From Pleurobrachia bachei (taxonomy: Eukaryota; Ctenophora; Tentaculata; Cydippida; Pleurobrachiidae): DNA of 43,691 bases. Positions 10,960-21,267 of this stretch are shown in pieces. The stretch spans positions 6,608 through 50,298 of the forward strand of contig AVPN01000302.1 of the NCBI GenBank assembly GCA_000695325.1, in the 5' to 3' direction. The translations under genes were made by a program, and so were the position numbers. The notes under the pieces are model-generated. The model saw only the letters and a program-made list of their open reading frames with translations. It searched no databases and had not been told where the DNA came from. How positions within the stretch are numbered: the first letter of the stretch is position 1; each line of letters begins with the position of its first letter.

Positions 10960-12013
10960 GTCCAAGTGACTAAAATTATAGTCGATCCCGAGACGTTCCT
11001 TTGATATCATTAAGAGTGAGAGTGACGTGTGATAAATTTAAAATTTAAAGGGGTGTTGAAGTGAGTTTTCATTTATAAAAATAATCTTTCTGTGTTTTTT
11101 GTTGCATTCAGTACCATTTATAAATTGTGAATTTTCTGTAAAATATTAATTGGTTATTCGTTTTATTAGTACAATTATTTCAATCAGATACTACTTTTTT
11201 CCTCGAAATAGGGATGGTACTTCTAGTTCTCCCTGTTATAGAACTTCAATTCTAGAGTTCATGGTATAGCCTGAGTGCGAAAGACAAAAAGCGCATTGTG
11301 CAGTTCTAAATTACTGAGCTTATAAGAGGGGCCTAAAGGAAATTTTATCAGAAAGTGCTGTCCCTATCTGAATCTTCTTGTCTTCTTTTCTAAAATATAT
11401 TCCCTTCCTTTTCTTTGTCTCTCTCCCTCTATCCAATATATAACACTGCTCTCTATCAGGTCAAGCTTACTTGTGACGGTACGAAGATATATTTTTGGAA
11501 GTTTTTGCTGTGGCTGTGCTATTCCTGCCGATCAACATGATATCTATTTTGCATTTTCAAGCGACGAGGAAGACTCCTTGTGAAATGTGCTTACCATGGT
11601 AACCTAGATAATCTGTAGCGGTTGCCATGGTTACTTGCAAACTTGAGCGGTAACCAGTGGTTGCAAGTTCACGAGTTACTCAAAGCAATATAATATAATA
11701 TTGTGACAGCCTAATGTGATAGCCTAATGCTCCCAATGCTTTTATACTACATACCAAGCTAACTTCTGTGTTAATTTAAATGTTCATTATTGAATGATGG
11801 CAGGTCTTTAATAAATTTGTTTTCAGGTGGTGATAGCTGTGATTTTTATTTGCGGAGTCAACATCCGATGTAATGCATCCTGAGAAACTAAAAACTTATT
11901 TGGACTTTCATTTGATTTAAAAATGACCCGATCTAGATCCAATGCTATAGTAATATTGTCTTAATAAATAACGGTACAACTTCTTATAACTTCTTACGTC
12001 TTGTTTGTGATAA
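10960..12013. other. Non-coding block (copy 1), with a short conserved ORF end
   Basis: No clear gene. From about 11333 to 12013 the sequence matches 13668-14392. Shared features are a pyrimidine tract ending TCTATCAG (11460), followed by an open stretch to TGA at about 11580 encoding Cys-rich FCCGCAIP and a C-terminal FSSDEEDSL. This could be a terminal exon of an unknown transcript. X-box-like palindromes follow near 11590 and 11616. Confidence 0.4.
11590..11634. promoter_or_regulatory. Pair of RFX X-box-like sites (copy 1)
   Basis: CCATGGTAACC and GGTTGCCATGGTTAC match the RFX/X-box consensus. Counterparts occur in the other block at about 13928-14000, where an additional perfect palindrome GGTAACCATGGTTACC (13982-13997) is present. 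Confidence 0.4.
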
Positions 12014-12987
12014 GGTCACGGTTGAAAAGTCGGAACACTTTCGTGATATTTTGATGTCTCAAAAAGTGACCAAATTTTCTAAAATCGGTTTTTAGGGTAC
12101 TTCTATTTATCTCAGGTGCATGAAACTTTAGGAGTAGATAAATAAATGTATGAAAATTGATAATTGATAAGAAAAAAATAAATTACTCAACTACTGTGGA
12201 TCATAGGATAAATTTTATAAAATGTATCCTGCTGACTTCGTGTTATCTTTTTCTAGGAGTCTTTTTCGGTAAAGATATAGATAATTGTCTTGGTCACCTA
12301 GTAATCATTGGTTGAGTCGCCAAATACTCAACCAATGTGGATAAACAAGCACTTGAACTTCAGATAACAAATAAAGGTCGAAAAAAGGTTGAAAGTTTAA
12401 AAGTATAATTCTTAGTATGTAGGGAATTATCCCAAGTGTTCACATTAGTTGAAACTGGATCAAAAAACACTCAACTCGTGTGGATAATCAATATATAAAG
12501 AACCCAATGAAGGTTTATTCATCAGAAAAGGATCTTTTTGAGATACTATTTGGTCACAGATGGGAATGGAACCTTACAAAACAACTTAGCACTGATTATC
12601 AGATAGTTCTACTCAACTGGTGTGGATAAAAACCACTATCAAGACCAACCACGGTCATTATTCTAGCATATCCACACGAAGTGAGCAGATTTTGTGTACC
12701 AAATTAGACAAGTTTTGTGCACAAGCGTTGGGGCTATCAATTGTAGTAACTTGTTTGGCACAAACAGGTAACTCAACCTCTGTGGATAAGTTTTTCTGAC
12801 AAAATATGATTTTTATCCACACTGGTTGAGCCATGTTGGATCACCCTATTGAACATATTTTGATATGCTCACAAAATTTAAAGTGTCTAGAAGGTATCTG
12901 AGTGGTATAAATATGAGTTTTAGAAATTTTGGTCGATTTTTCGAAACCCGAAAAACTGAAATTTCAGCAGACTTTTTGACCGTGACC
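12014..12987. mobile_element. TA-flanked Tc1/mariner-like elements, probable chimera of two copies
   Basis: The left end (GGTCACGGTTGAAAAGTCGG) follows TA; the right end is the complement of TGGTCACGGTCAAAAAGTC, then TA. The two ends are different subtypes, and the flanks do not form one empty site. The left end matches the element end at 16168 and the right end matches that at 9577. Inside, a motif CTCAAC(C/T)-(2-3 bases)-TGTGGATAA occurs in both orientations about eight times (e.g. 12326, 12469, 12611, 12772; reversed near 12811). No transposase is seen. Confidence 0.7.
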
Positions 12988-13187
12988 ATATTGTTTGTGA
13001 TCTGTAACAAGTGAAAACTGTGTGTGCTATTAAAAGTACCGTGTGTTCCGGTGTGTTACGTCGTGTTAAAAAGGTTCTCCATTGGGCTCTCTGGATGGCT
13101 TGGAGAACTTCCTAAAACTTGATATTTGTACTCATAAATCATATACATACTATAGTTACACTCATGTTCACCTCCGATTTCGATTCG
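12988..13187. repeat. Second copy of the 10490-10675 block
   Basis: The block starts at gtgatctgtaacaagtg and runs to tccgatttcgattcg with few differences. It is non-coding as far as I can see. Confidence 0.8.
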
Positions 13188-13191
13188 TTAA

Positions 13192-13660
13192 AGTGAGAGT
13201 GGACCGAATCAGAATTGGACAAGTTTGTTGTAGGTAGTAGAGATTAGCTTTCTGAGCATTTTGCATTTTTGCCGCTCAAAATCGACCCATCCATCACTGA
13301 GATATTTTTGTTATGTTGGGAGAACTCCTATTTAATCAGTATGTATAAAACATAATAGAAACAATCGTGGTGTTTTACTAACACACTTTGAATATAAGCA
13401 GTGACGTTGATATGTCCATTCACAGAGGCAGGGTAACGCAAGCCACGATTTTGGTGATTTAAAGAATGTATTAGTAAAACACAAGGATTGTTTCTATCCT
13501 GTGTGATGAATATTGATCACGCAGGAATTCTCCCAACATAACAAACGTATCTCAGTAATGGGTGGGTCGATTTTGAGCGGGAAAAACGCAAAATGTTCAG
13601 AAAGCTAATCTCTACTACCTACAACAAACTTGTCCAATTCTGATTCGGTCCACTCTCACT
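13192..13660. mobile_element. TTAA-flanked foldback MITE (469 bp)
   Basis: The arms are about 135 bp inverted repeats starting AGTGAGAGTGGACC, with strong similarity between 13192-13330 and the complement of 13523-13660. The element is bounded by TTAA at 13188-13191 and 13661-13664. TTAA targeting fits piggyBac-type mobilisation, but the ends lack the usual CCC start, so the family is uncertain. Confidence 0.75.
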
Positions 13661-13664
13661 TTAA

Positions 13665-14392
13665 GCCTAAAGGAAATTTTATCAGAAAGTGCTGTCCCTA
13701 TCTGAATATTCTTGTCTTCTTTTCTAATCTCTATTCCCTTCCTTTTCTTTGTCTCTCTCCCTCTATCCAATATATAACACTGCTCTCTATCAGGTCAAGC
13801 TTACTTGTGACGGTACGAAGATATATTTTTGGAAGTTTTTGCTGTGGCTGTGCTATTCCTGCCGATCAACATGATATCTATTTTGCATTTTCGAGCGACG
13901 AGGAAGACTCCTTGTGAATTGTGCTCACCATGGTAACCTAGATAATCTATAGCGGTTGCTATGGTTACTTGCAACCTTTAGCGGTAACCATGGTTACCTG
14001 TAAACTGTATCGGTTACCAGTGGTTTCAAGTTCACGAGTTACTCAAAGCGATATATTATATCATCGTGACAGCCTAATGTGTGACAGCCTAATGCTCCCA
14101 ATGCTTAAATTATACTACATAGTACATACCAAGCTAAATTCTGTGTTAATTTAAATGTTCATTATTATTATGATGGCAGGTCTTTAATAAATTTGTTTTC
14201 AGGTGGTGATAGCTGTGATTTTTATTTGCGGAGTCAACATCCGATGTAATGCATCCTGAGAAACTAAAAACTTATTTGGACTTTCATTTGATTTAAAAAT
14301 GACCCGATCTAGATCCAATGCTATAGTAATATTGTCTTAATAAATAACGGTACAACTTCTTATAACTTCTTACGTCTTGTTTGTGATAAGGG
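13665..14392. repeat. Second copy of the 11333-12013 block
   Basis: It carries the same pyrimidine tract, the same short open stretch ending at TGA (about 13917) and X-box-like palindromes near 13928, 13954 and 13982. Here the sequence continues from GATAAGGGAAC straight into the ALG5 3' flank, showing the empty target site of the element at 12014/16168. Confidence 0.75.
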
Positions 14393-14814
14393 AACAATCA
14401 ATGGTTATGTGTAACAACGATTGTATGGGCTGGCATGGGATGATGTTAAGGTGGTAACAGAGGGTACTGCGGCAAAATAAAACGAGTACAATTTAGGGAA
14501 AATAAATCAATTATCATTAGATTTGTTTACACTAAAACCAACAACGTCATTCGTAGTGAGAACTTGTGAGAATATTTTGTTTAGAAGAGTTAATATAGAT
14601 TATCTGAAAAAAACACACAACAACCTCCAACTCGGTCAATGAGTTAAATACACACATCAATGTTTCTCTCTATCTCACCAGATAAATATACAGTCTAACA
14701 CTAATCCCTATGCACAGTCTAAATGTCTATTGAATAGTATTACCCTCTAAAATATGACAAATCTGTCAATTACATTATTTGAAATTGACATTCTGAAAGT
14801 CCTCTCTCTCTCAA

Positions 14815-15979
14815 TTACTCCTCCTTAACATTCACAGACCATGCTCCTATGAGATACCTGGCTCTAATCATCGCTAAATCTTTGGCCATCTCCAACCAAC
14901 TGTAGATGGGAACCAGTTTAGAGCCGTCTATCTCTTGCCAGTTGACCGCCACCTCACACGCCTTGATCCTCAGAATATTAGCTATCACAAATATCTCAAC
15001 ATCAAATGCCCACCGTTCCACGTTCATATTCTTAAAAACTGCCGCAGCAGCCTTCCGAGTGAACAGCTTAAATCCACACTGTGTATCCTTGACGTCACTG
15101 ACTCCCCCTACAACCTGAACAAACACGTGGAATCCCCACATGAGTACATTCCTGATAACAGTCCTGGAGGCAACAGCGATCATCCTGGAGATGGGCACGT
15201 GATCCTGCTGATATACCCATGTCGGTGTTGAGAGAGGCCAGGCCAGCCCGGACTTTACCCAGGTCATTGATATCAGTGGCACCGTCGGCATCAGCAAACA
15301 GGATCTCTGAACCACGAGCACTGAGAACCCCCTGTCGCACTGCACCTCCCTTTCCTCGGTTACAGGGCAGCTTCATACACCTAGAATAAAGGGGGAAATA
15401 TATTATGGTGTTTATTGGAGGAGGAACATCTCCTGACTCACGTACCTGATCATATCAGTACCATGTGTTCTCACGTACGACTGAACCACATCCACAGTTT
15501 TGTCTTTACTACCATCATCCACCACTATGATCTCGTAACTGTAACTAACCGTCTTCAGGTAGGGTATCAACACATCCAAAAATCTAGAGAGGGATTAGTT
15601 GTCAGATAATTAATTAAATGGTGATATGAGTTGAAATGTGCTGTTCTTCCTCTCCTTCTCCCACTTAATTGATATTGAAATTTGAGATACACGGCTCAAA
15701 CAATAACAATATCACTGCCCATCACTGCTGATAGACTTTCTGTAAGGGACGCTTGCTAAAAAATTGCACCACGCCTACAAAATCATTACAGGTGCCACAC
15801 AGTACATATCAACTTTGTGTCCCCTATATTAGACAGCTAGTTATCTCACATACTTTGGTAATCGTTGACTCTCATTGTAGGCAGGTATCACGATGGTTAG
15901 GTCTTTAGTGGGTTCCTCGTCGATAGAGGGAAACGGGTGCTCCTCCCAAGTTTTAGAGTCCTTGTAGTTCAACTGCAAT
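14815..15979 (-). pseudogene. ALG5: ALG5 exons 2-4, extra copy lacking exon 1
   Basis: Three exons (15979-15854, 15583-15446, 15380-14815, minus strand) match the complete ALG5 gene just upstream, including introns. Exon 1 is absent: upstream of exon 2 the sequence switches near 16020 into a transposon end. Near 15178 this copy has one extra base (CAGCGATC against CAGCATC), which shifts the frame in the middle of the catalytic domain. Either it is a partial duplicate on the way out, or the other allele of ALG5 placed in tandem, with a sequencing indel. The last residues differ slightly (SVNVKEE against SVDVKEE). Confidence 0.75.
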
Positions 15980-16019
15980 CTGTGTCACGAGGGAATTACT
16001 GAGATTAGAAACCTATAAA

Positions 16020-16168
16020 GTTCTAGTTTTCATATTCGTAATTTAGTGACAATTTCGGGTGGATAACAATACTCAACCAAGCTAAAGTACTATATTTAGC
16101 ATTAAAATCTGGACTTTTTACTTTTTTAAAAAGTGGTAAAAGTGTTCCGACTTTTCAACCGTGACCAT
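16020..16168. mobile_element. Right end of a TA-flanked Tc1/mariner-like element
   Basis: It ends in the complement of TGGTCACGGTTGAAAAGTCG followed by TA. The first 27 or so terminal bases match the end at 12014, and the right flank TAAGGGAAC continues the left flank of 12014 (GTTTGTGA). It contains one GTGGATAA/CTCAACC pair (16061-16080). Confidence 0.7.
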
Positions 16169-16597
16169 AAGGGAACAATCAATGGTTATGTGTAACAACG
16201 ATTGTATGGGCTGGTATGGGATGATGTAACGGTGGTAACAGAGGGTACTGCGGCAAAATAAAACGAGTACAATTTAGGGAAAATAAATCAACAATCATTA
16301 AATTTGTATACACTAAAACCAACAACGTCATTCGTAGTGAGAACTTGTGAGAATATTATGTTTAGAAGAGTTAATATAGATTATCTGAAAAAACACACAA
16401 CAACCTCCAACTCGGTCAATGAGTTAAATATACACATCAATGTTTCTCTCTATCTCACCAGATAAATATACAGTCTAACACTAATCCCTATGCACAGTCT
16501 AAATGTCTATTGAATAGTATTACCCTCTAAAATATGACAAATGGTCTGTCAATTACATTATTTGAAATTGACATTCTGAAAGTCCTCTCTCTCTCAA

Positions 16598-17996
16598 TTA
16601 CTCCTCTTTTACGTCCACAGACCATGCCCCTATGAGATACCTGGCCCTAATCATCGCTAAATCTTTAGCCATTTCCAGCCAACTGTAGATGGGAACCAGT
16701 TTAGATCCATCTATCTCCTGCCAGTTGACCGCCACCTCACATGCCTTGATCCCTAGAATATTAGCTATCACAAATATCTCAACATCAAATGCCCACCGTT
16801 CCACGTTCATATTCTTAAAAACCGCCGCAGCCGCCTTCCGAGTAAACAGCTTAAATCCACATTGTGTATCTTTGACATCACTGACTCCCCCGACCACCTG
16901 GACAAACACGTGGAATCCCCACATGAGTACATTCCTGATAACTGTCCTGGAGGCTACAGCATCATCCTGGAGATGGGCACGTGATCCTGCTGATATACCC
17001 ATGTCGGTGTTGAGAGAGGCCAGGCCAGCCCGGACTTTACCCAGGTCATTGATATCAGTGGCACCGTCCGCATCGGCAAATAGGATCTCTGAACCACGAG
17101 CACTGAGAACCCCCTGTCGCACTGCACCACCCTTTCCTCGGTTACAGGGCAGCTTCATACACCTAATGTTCCCCCTTTATATAATACCACAAATAACCTC
17201 CTCCTTGTAGAGGACTGACACGTACCTGATCATATCAGTACCATGTGTTCTCACGTACGACTGAACCACATCCACAGTTTTGTCTTTACTACCATCATCC
17301 ACCACTATGATCTCGTAACTGTAACTAACCGTCTTCAGGTAGGGTATCAACACATCCAAAAATCTAGAGAGGGATTAGTTGTCAGATAATTAATTAAATG
17401 GTGATATGAGTTGAAATGTGCTGTTCTTCCTCTCCTTCTCCCACTTAATTGATATTGAAATTTGAGATACACGGCTCAAACAATAACAATATCACTGCCC
17501 ATCACTGCTGATAGACTTTCTGTAAGGGACGCTTGCTAAAAAATTGCACCACGCCTACAAAATTATTACAGGTGCCACACAGTACATCTCAACTTTGTGT
17601 CCCCTATATTAGACAGCTAGTTATCTCACATACTTTGGTAATCGTTGACTCTCATTGTAGGCAGGTATCACGATGGTTAGGTCTTTAGTGGGTTCCTCGT
17701 CGATAGAGGGAAACGGGTGCTCCTCCCAAGTTTTAGAGTCCTTGTAGTTCAACTGCAATCTGTGTCACGAGGGAATTACTGAGATTAGAAACCGACTAAG
17801 TTTTAACCAAACAAAAAGGTTAAATTAAGTTTCCCTCCTCCAAGACATCCCAGTTTATCTAATACACAGATATGAGATGCTCTCACCTGGATTTTGTAGG
17901 CACAGCAGATGTAGCTCTGATACCAATGATTAAAGCAGCGAACAAGACCAAGCCAAGAATAATACCGTACACCCCATATAACAACAAGAGGGACAT
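16598..17996 (-). CDS. ALG5: Dolichyl-phosphate beta-glucosyltransferase (ALG5), complete, 4 exons
   Basis: ALG5 moves glucose from UDP-glucose to dolichyl phosphate on the cytosolic face of the ER, making the donor for the last steps of the N-glycan precursor. Exons on the minus strand are 17996-17887, 17759-17634, 17363-17226 and 17162-16598; all phases agree. Exon 1 gives an N-terminal membrane anchor (LLLLYGVYGIILGLVLF). Exon 2 holds TIVIPAYNESQRLP, exon 3 EIIVVDDGSKD (GT-A nucleotide site), exon 4 NRGKGGAVRQG, the DADGAT metal-binding motif, GSRAHL, DTQCGFKLFTR and ERWAFDVE, all typical of ALG5. I start at the Met at 17996; a longer in-frame start at 18074 would add 26 residues before the anchor. 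Length is close to the human protein. A second copy of exons 2-4 lies downstream. Confidence 0.9.
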
Positions 17997-18309
17997 TCTA
18001 GAGATAAAAGGGGTGGAATTGAGAGGGAGGGTGGAATTGATTGAGGGGGGATATAAAGAATTTGGAAGGGCCATAGACAGTAAAACACATGGAATATTGA
18101 ATTTGCGGGGTTGTCACAACGGTCGATAAAAATAATTGGCGATAAAAATGTTGTAGGAAATTTAAATTAAATTAAGATGTTAACATCAAATAAGATGTCA
18201 GTGAAGACGTCAGCGTCAGTCAGCGTCAAATAAGATGTTCATCAAGATGTTAAATCAAGATATACTGTGTGCTGCGAAATGCAAGATAAAAAGTGTCTTC
18301 TACAGTCTG

Positions 18310-19899
18310 TTACATGCCTCCCCTAATTAACTCTTCCATTCTCTCCCTCCATGCCTTCAGCTCTTTGATCTCCCTCGCTTGTTGCTGAACTTTATCCTCC
18401 AGTTCCTTGATACGAGCCTCCTGGGAACTCCCGGATGTGACAGATCTGGGTTTCCTAGGAGCGGGAGTGGCAGCAGCATCTTCTTGGGCCTCCTCTTCTA
18501 TGGCAGTTGGGATAACGGTGTTGATCTTCTCTCCCAGATCTTCACCCGAGGGAAGGGTGATGGCGACAGTCACGACACCGTTCACACTCCCCACTGCGGT
18601 TACAGAGACAATCTTGTTGAGGAGGGAGCTTTTGAAGCACTCCACATCTCCACACTCAGCGTCAGATAAACTGCATTTTAGGGCCATTGCCGGACGCTCC
18701 GTATGACTGAGGAGAGCACGAATGTCCTCCCGTGAGACTGTGCTCATATTAGGTATCAGGTACATGTTCTGTCTTATGACAGGGACCGGTAGCTGTCTGT
18801 GTACCTTTGATCGGTACCAATCTCCTTCGAACATAGCTGCTACCTTGTCATCTTTGGCAGGGTAGAACTCAGGGTTCTGCGGCAAGTGAGGGTATAGTTG
18901 TGTCAATTGTTCGCTCAGCTTACCCAGGGCATCTCCAAAGTCATACGGCTGGATGAAAAACTCTGTGGGATGTTCCCCTCCACTCCAAAGTCCCTTGAAT
19001 GTATCACCTATCTGTAGTTGATCTATGATAGGCTTTGAAGGGTCCATGGATATGGTGTTAGGCTCTATGCACGGTTTTTGAGGTGTCACTGGTTTGGTTG
19101 TTCTCTGCACTGGTTTGTTTGTTGTACTTGCTGTGTTGTTAGTTGTAGAAGGTACAGTTGCTGGTGATGCACCATTTACATTGGGCGATTTCATTGATAT
19201 CTTTGAAAGTAGATCATCAATCGTGGGGTCACTGCTTTTCTTTGTTGTTTTAGGAAAACATTGTGCCTCGTGGTCACCCCAATCTTTCCCTTGGCAAGTA
19301 CCGGAACAATAACTGACCCTTTCACAAATAGAACAATGCATTCCAGCTGGTCCTCCGCAGAAGTTGCACTCACGATCACCCGACTTAATCGAGGAGTTTG
19401 AGCCACCGCCATTACTGTGTCGAGGTCTGTTTTCAAATCCATTCCGAGGTGACATTCCCCTACCTCCTCCGTGTCCCCCACGACGATTACCATCACCCCG
19501 ACCTAAAGTGCTTTTGGACATCTCAGCCTTCAGAGTCCGGCTACCCATTTGGTAGTTGTTTAGCACTCGTATGATCTCCATGCAGCCTTCCATAGTGGCA
19601 CATTCGACCATGGCATATAGATGACCATGTCTTGTACTTTCTCTGACCTTTGCACTCGTAATATTGATGTCCACTTGCTGTTCAATGAACTGCCTGAATC
19701 CGCTTTCTGTCATGGTGGGTGGAATGTTATTAACGTAGACGGTGGGACCAAAGCGCTTTGGTGATTTATTTTTAAAGTCGTCCATAAGGGGATTGAAATT
19801 CTGCAACTGACGATTTTCCCTTTCTCTCTCTTCATCTACTATAGGTTGGGCATTAGCCCCCGCAGCCATAGCAAGTCCACCAAATCCTCCGCCTCTCAT
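18310..19899 (-). CDS. RRM - zf-MYND - Tudor protein (Vreteno/TDRD1-like)
   Basis: One open exon of 529 codons. In order: an N-terminal RRM (about residues 50-130, TVYVNNIPPTMTESGFRQF, then LYAMVECATMEGC); an RG/GG-rich linker; a MYND zinc finger (about 175-215) with CNFC, CSIC, CSGTC and HEAQC; a Ser/Thr-rich linker; an extended Tudor domain (about 295-450) with the core AMFEGDWYRSKV; and a C-terminal coiled coil. RRM, MYND and Tudor together are the layout of Drosophila Vreteno and near that of TDRD1, germline scaffolds that bind dimethyl-arginine on Piwi proteins. Most of those have two or more Tudor domains; here I see one. The start ATG follows a possible acceptor (TTTTAG at about 19912), so an upstream non-coding exon is likely. 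Confidence 0.8.
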   Translation of the reverse strand: MRGGGFGGLAMAAGANAQPIVDEERERENRQLQNFNPLMDDFKNKSPKRFGPTVYVNNIPPTMTESGFRQFIEQQVDINITSAKVRESTRHGHLYAMVECATMEGCMEIIRVLNNYQMGSRTLKAEMSKSTLGRGDGNRRGGHGGGRGMSPRNGFENRPRHSNGGGSNSSIKSGDRECNFCGGPAGMHCSICERVSYCSGTCQGKDWGDHEAQCFPKTTKKSSDPTIDDLLSKISMKSPNVNGASPATVPSTTNNTASTTNKPVQRTTKPVTPQKPCIEPNTISMDPSKPIIDQLQIGDTFKGLWSGGEHPTEFFIQPYDFGDALGKLSEQLTQLYPHLPQNPEFYPAKDDKVAAMFEGDWYRSKVHRQLPVPVIRQNMYLIPNMSTVSREDIRALLSHTERPAMALKCSLSDAECGDVECFKSSLLNKIVSVTAVGSVNGVVTVAITLPSGEDLGEKINTVIPTAIEEEAQEDAAATPAPRKPRSVTSGSSQEARIKELEDKVQQQAREIKELKAWRERMEELIRGGM

Positions 19900-20036
19900 C
19901 TTACTGCCGCTAAAATGTAGAAAAGGTTAGCTTGTTGTGATACACATATCAGGCAGTAGTCTCAAATGCGGGGGAAGGGGAGGGGTTGCAAGTTTTTTTT
20001 CAAATTAGGGAGAAGGCAAACAGCCAAAATCCAGTC

Positions 20037-20353
20037 AACGTTAAAATCTGGGTTTTTTAAGGTGAGGACTAAAGTAGGGCTATATGGTTAGAATTTCGGG
20101 CCGCCGCCGCGCCTGCTGGGGTTTGGATTGGGGTAACGGCTTGACATTTCCCGTCGGATACGCTTTGAATTAGCCAAAACGGTTTAGTGGTTAGAGTTAT
20201 CCTAGCGCAGGGTACTTTTCGGCAGTGTGCACCTGTATAAACATGCCAGCAAACACCCAGCAAACACCCAGCAAACACCCAGATCGTAGCGGAGGCCGGA
20301 GCTCCCGAAAATCTTGGCATACGCTGCAGGCGGAAAACGTTAAAATCTGGGTG
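20037..20353. repeat. Repeat bounded by direct copies of AACGTTAAAATCTGGGT
   Basis: The boundary motif occurs at about 20038 and 20338. Between them lie a GC-rich block (GGGCCGCCGCCGCGCC), a CAGCAAACACCC run of about three units near 20248-20283, and TTGGCATACGCTG. The same sequence recurs at 21268-21500, and its edge near 39200 beside SNRPG. It is a dispersed mobile-element-derived repeat. It replaces the 3' two thirds of the second Tudor gene copy. Confidence 0.65.
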
Positions 20354-20407
20354 CCTTTCATTGCTAACAATTCGTAGTTTTGGCGCGCGCAACGGGTTAG
20401 GGCCATT

Positions 20408-21130
20408 TACATTGGGCGACTTCATTGATATCTTTGAAAGTAGATTATCAATCGTGGGATCACTGCTTTTCTTTGCTGCTTTAGGGAAACACTGTGCCTC
20501 GTGGTCACCCCAATCTTTCCCTTGACAAGTTCCGGAACAATAACTGACCCGTTCACAAATAGAACAATGCATTCCGGCTGGTCCTCCGCAGAAGTTGCAC
20601 TCACGATCAGCTGACTTAACGGAGGAGTTTGAGCCACCGCCATTACTGTGTCGAGGTCTGTTTTCAAATCCATTCCGAGGTGAGATACCCCTGCCTCCTC
20701 CATGTCCACCGCGACGATTACCATCACCTCGACCTAAAGTGCTTTTGGACATCTCAGCCTTCAGAGTTCGGTTGCCCATTTGGTAGTTGTTTAGCACTCT
20801 TATGATTTCCATGCAGCCTTCCATAGTGGCACATTCGACCATGGCATATAGATGACCATGTCTTGTACTTTCTCTGACCTTTGCACTCGTAATATTGATG
20901 TCCACTTGCTGTTCAATGAACTGCCTGAATCCACTTTCTGTCATGGTTGGTGGGATGTTATTTACGTAGACGGTTGGACCAAAGCGCTTGGGTGATTTAT
21001 TTTTAAAGTCATCCATAAGGGGATTAAAATTCTGCAACTGACGATTTTCCCTTTCTCTCTCTTCATCTACTATTGGTTGGGCATTAGCCCCCGCAGCCAT
21101 AGCAAGTCCACCAAATCCTCCGCCTCTCAT
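20408..21130 (-). pseudogene. Truncated second copy of the RRM-MYND-Tudor gene
   Basis: Residues 1 to about 240 of the neighbouring gene are repeated with high identity, including the intact RRM and MYND finger, and the upstream flank is copied too (21131-21265 against 19900-20035). After PNVNG the sequence breaks into a dispersed repeat; the open frame runs on to 20069 but those residues look like repeat translation. The Tudor domain is absent. It may be a truncated paralogue, an insertion allele or an assembly artefact. Confidence 0.7.
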
Positions 21131-21267
21131 CTTACTGCCGCTAAAATGTAGAAAAGGTTAGCTTGTTGTGATACACATATCAGGCAGTAGTCTCAAATGG
21201 GGGGAAGGGGAGGGGTTGCAAGTTTTTTTTTCAAATAAGGGAGAAGGCAAACAGCCAAAATCCAGTC

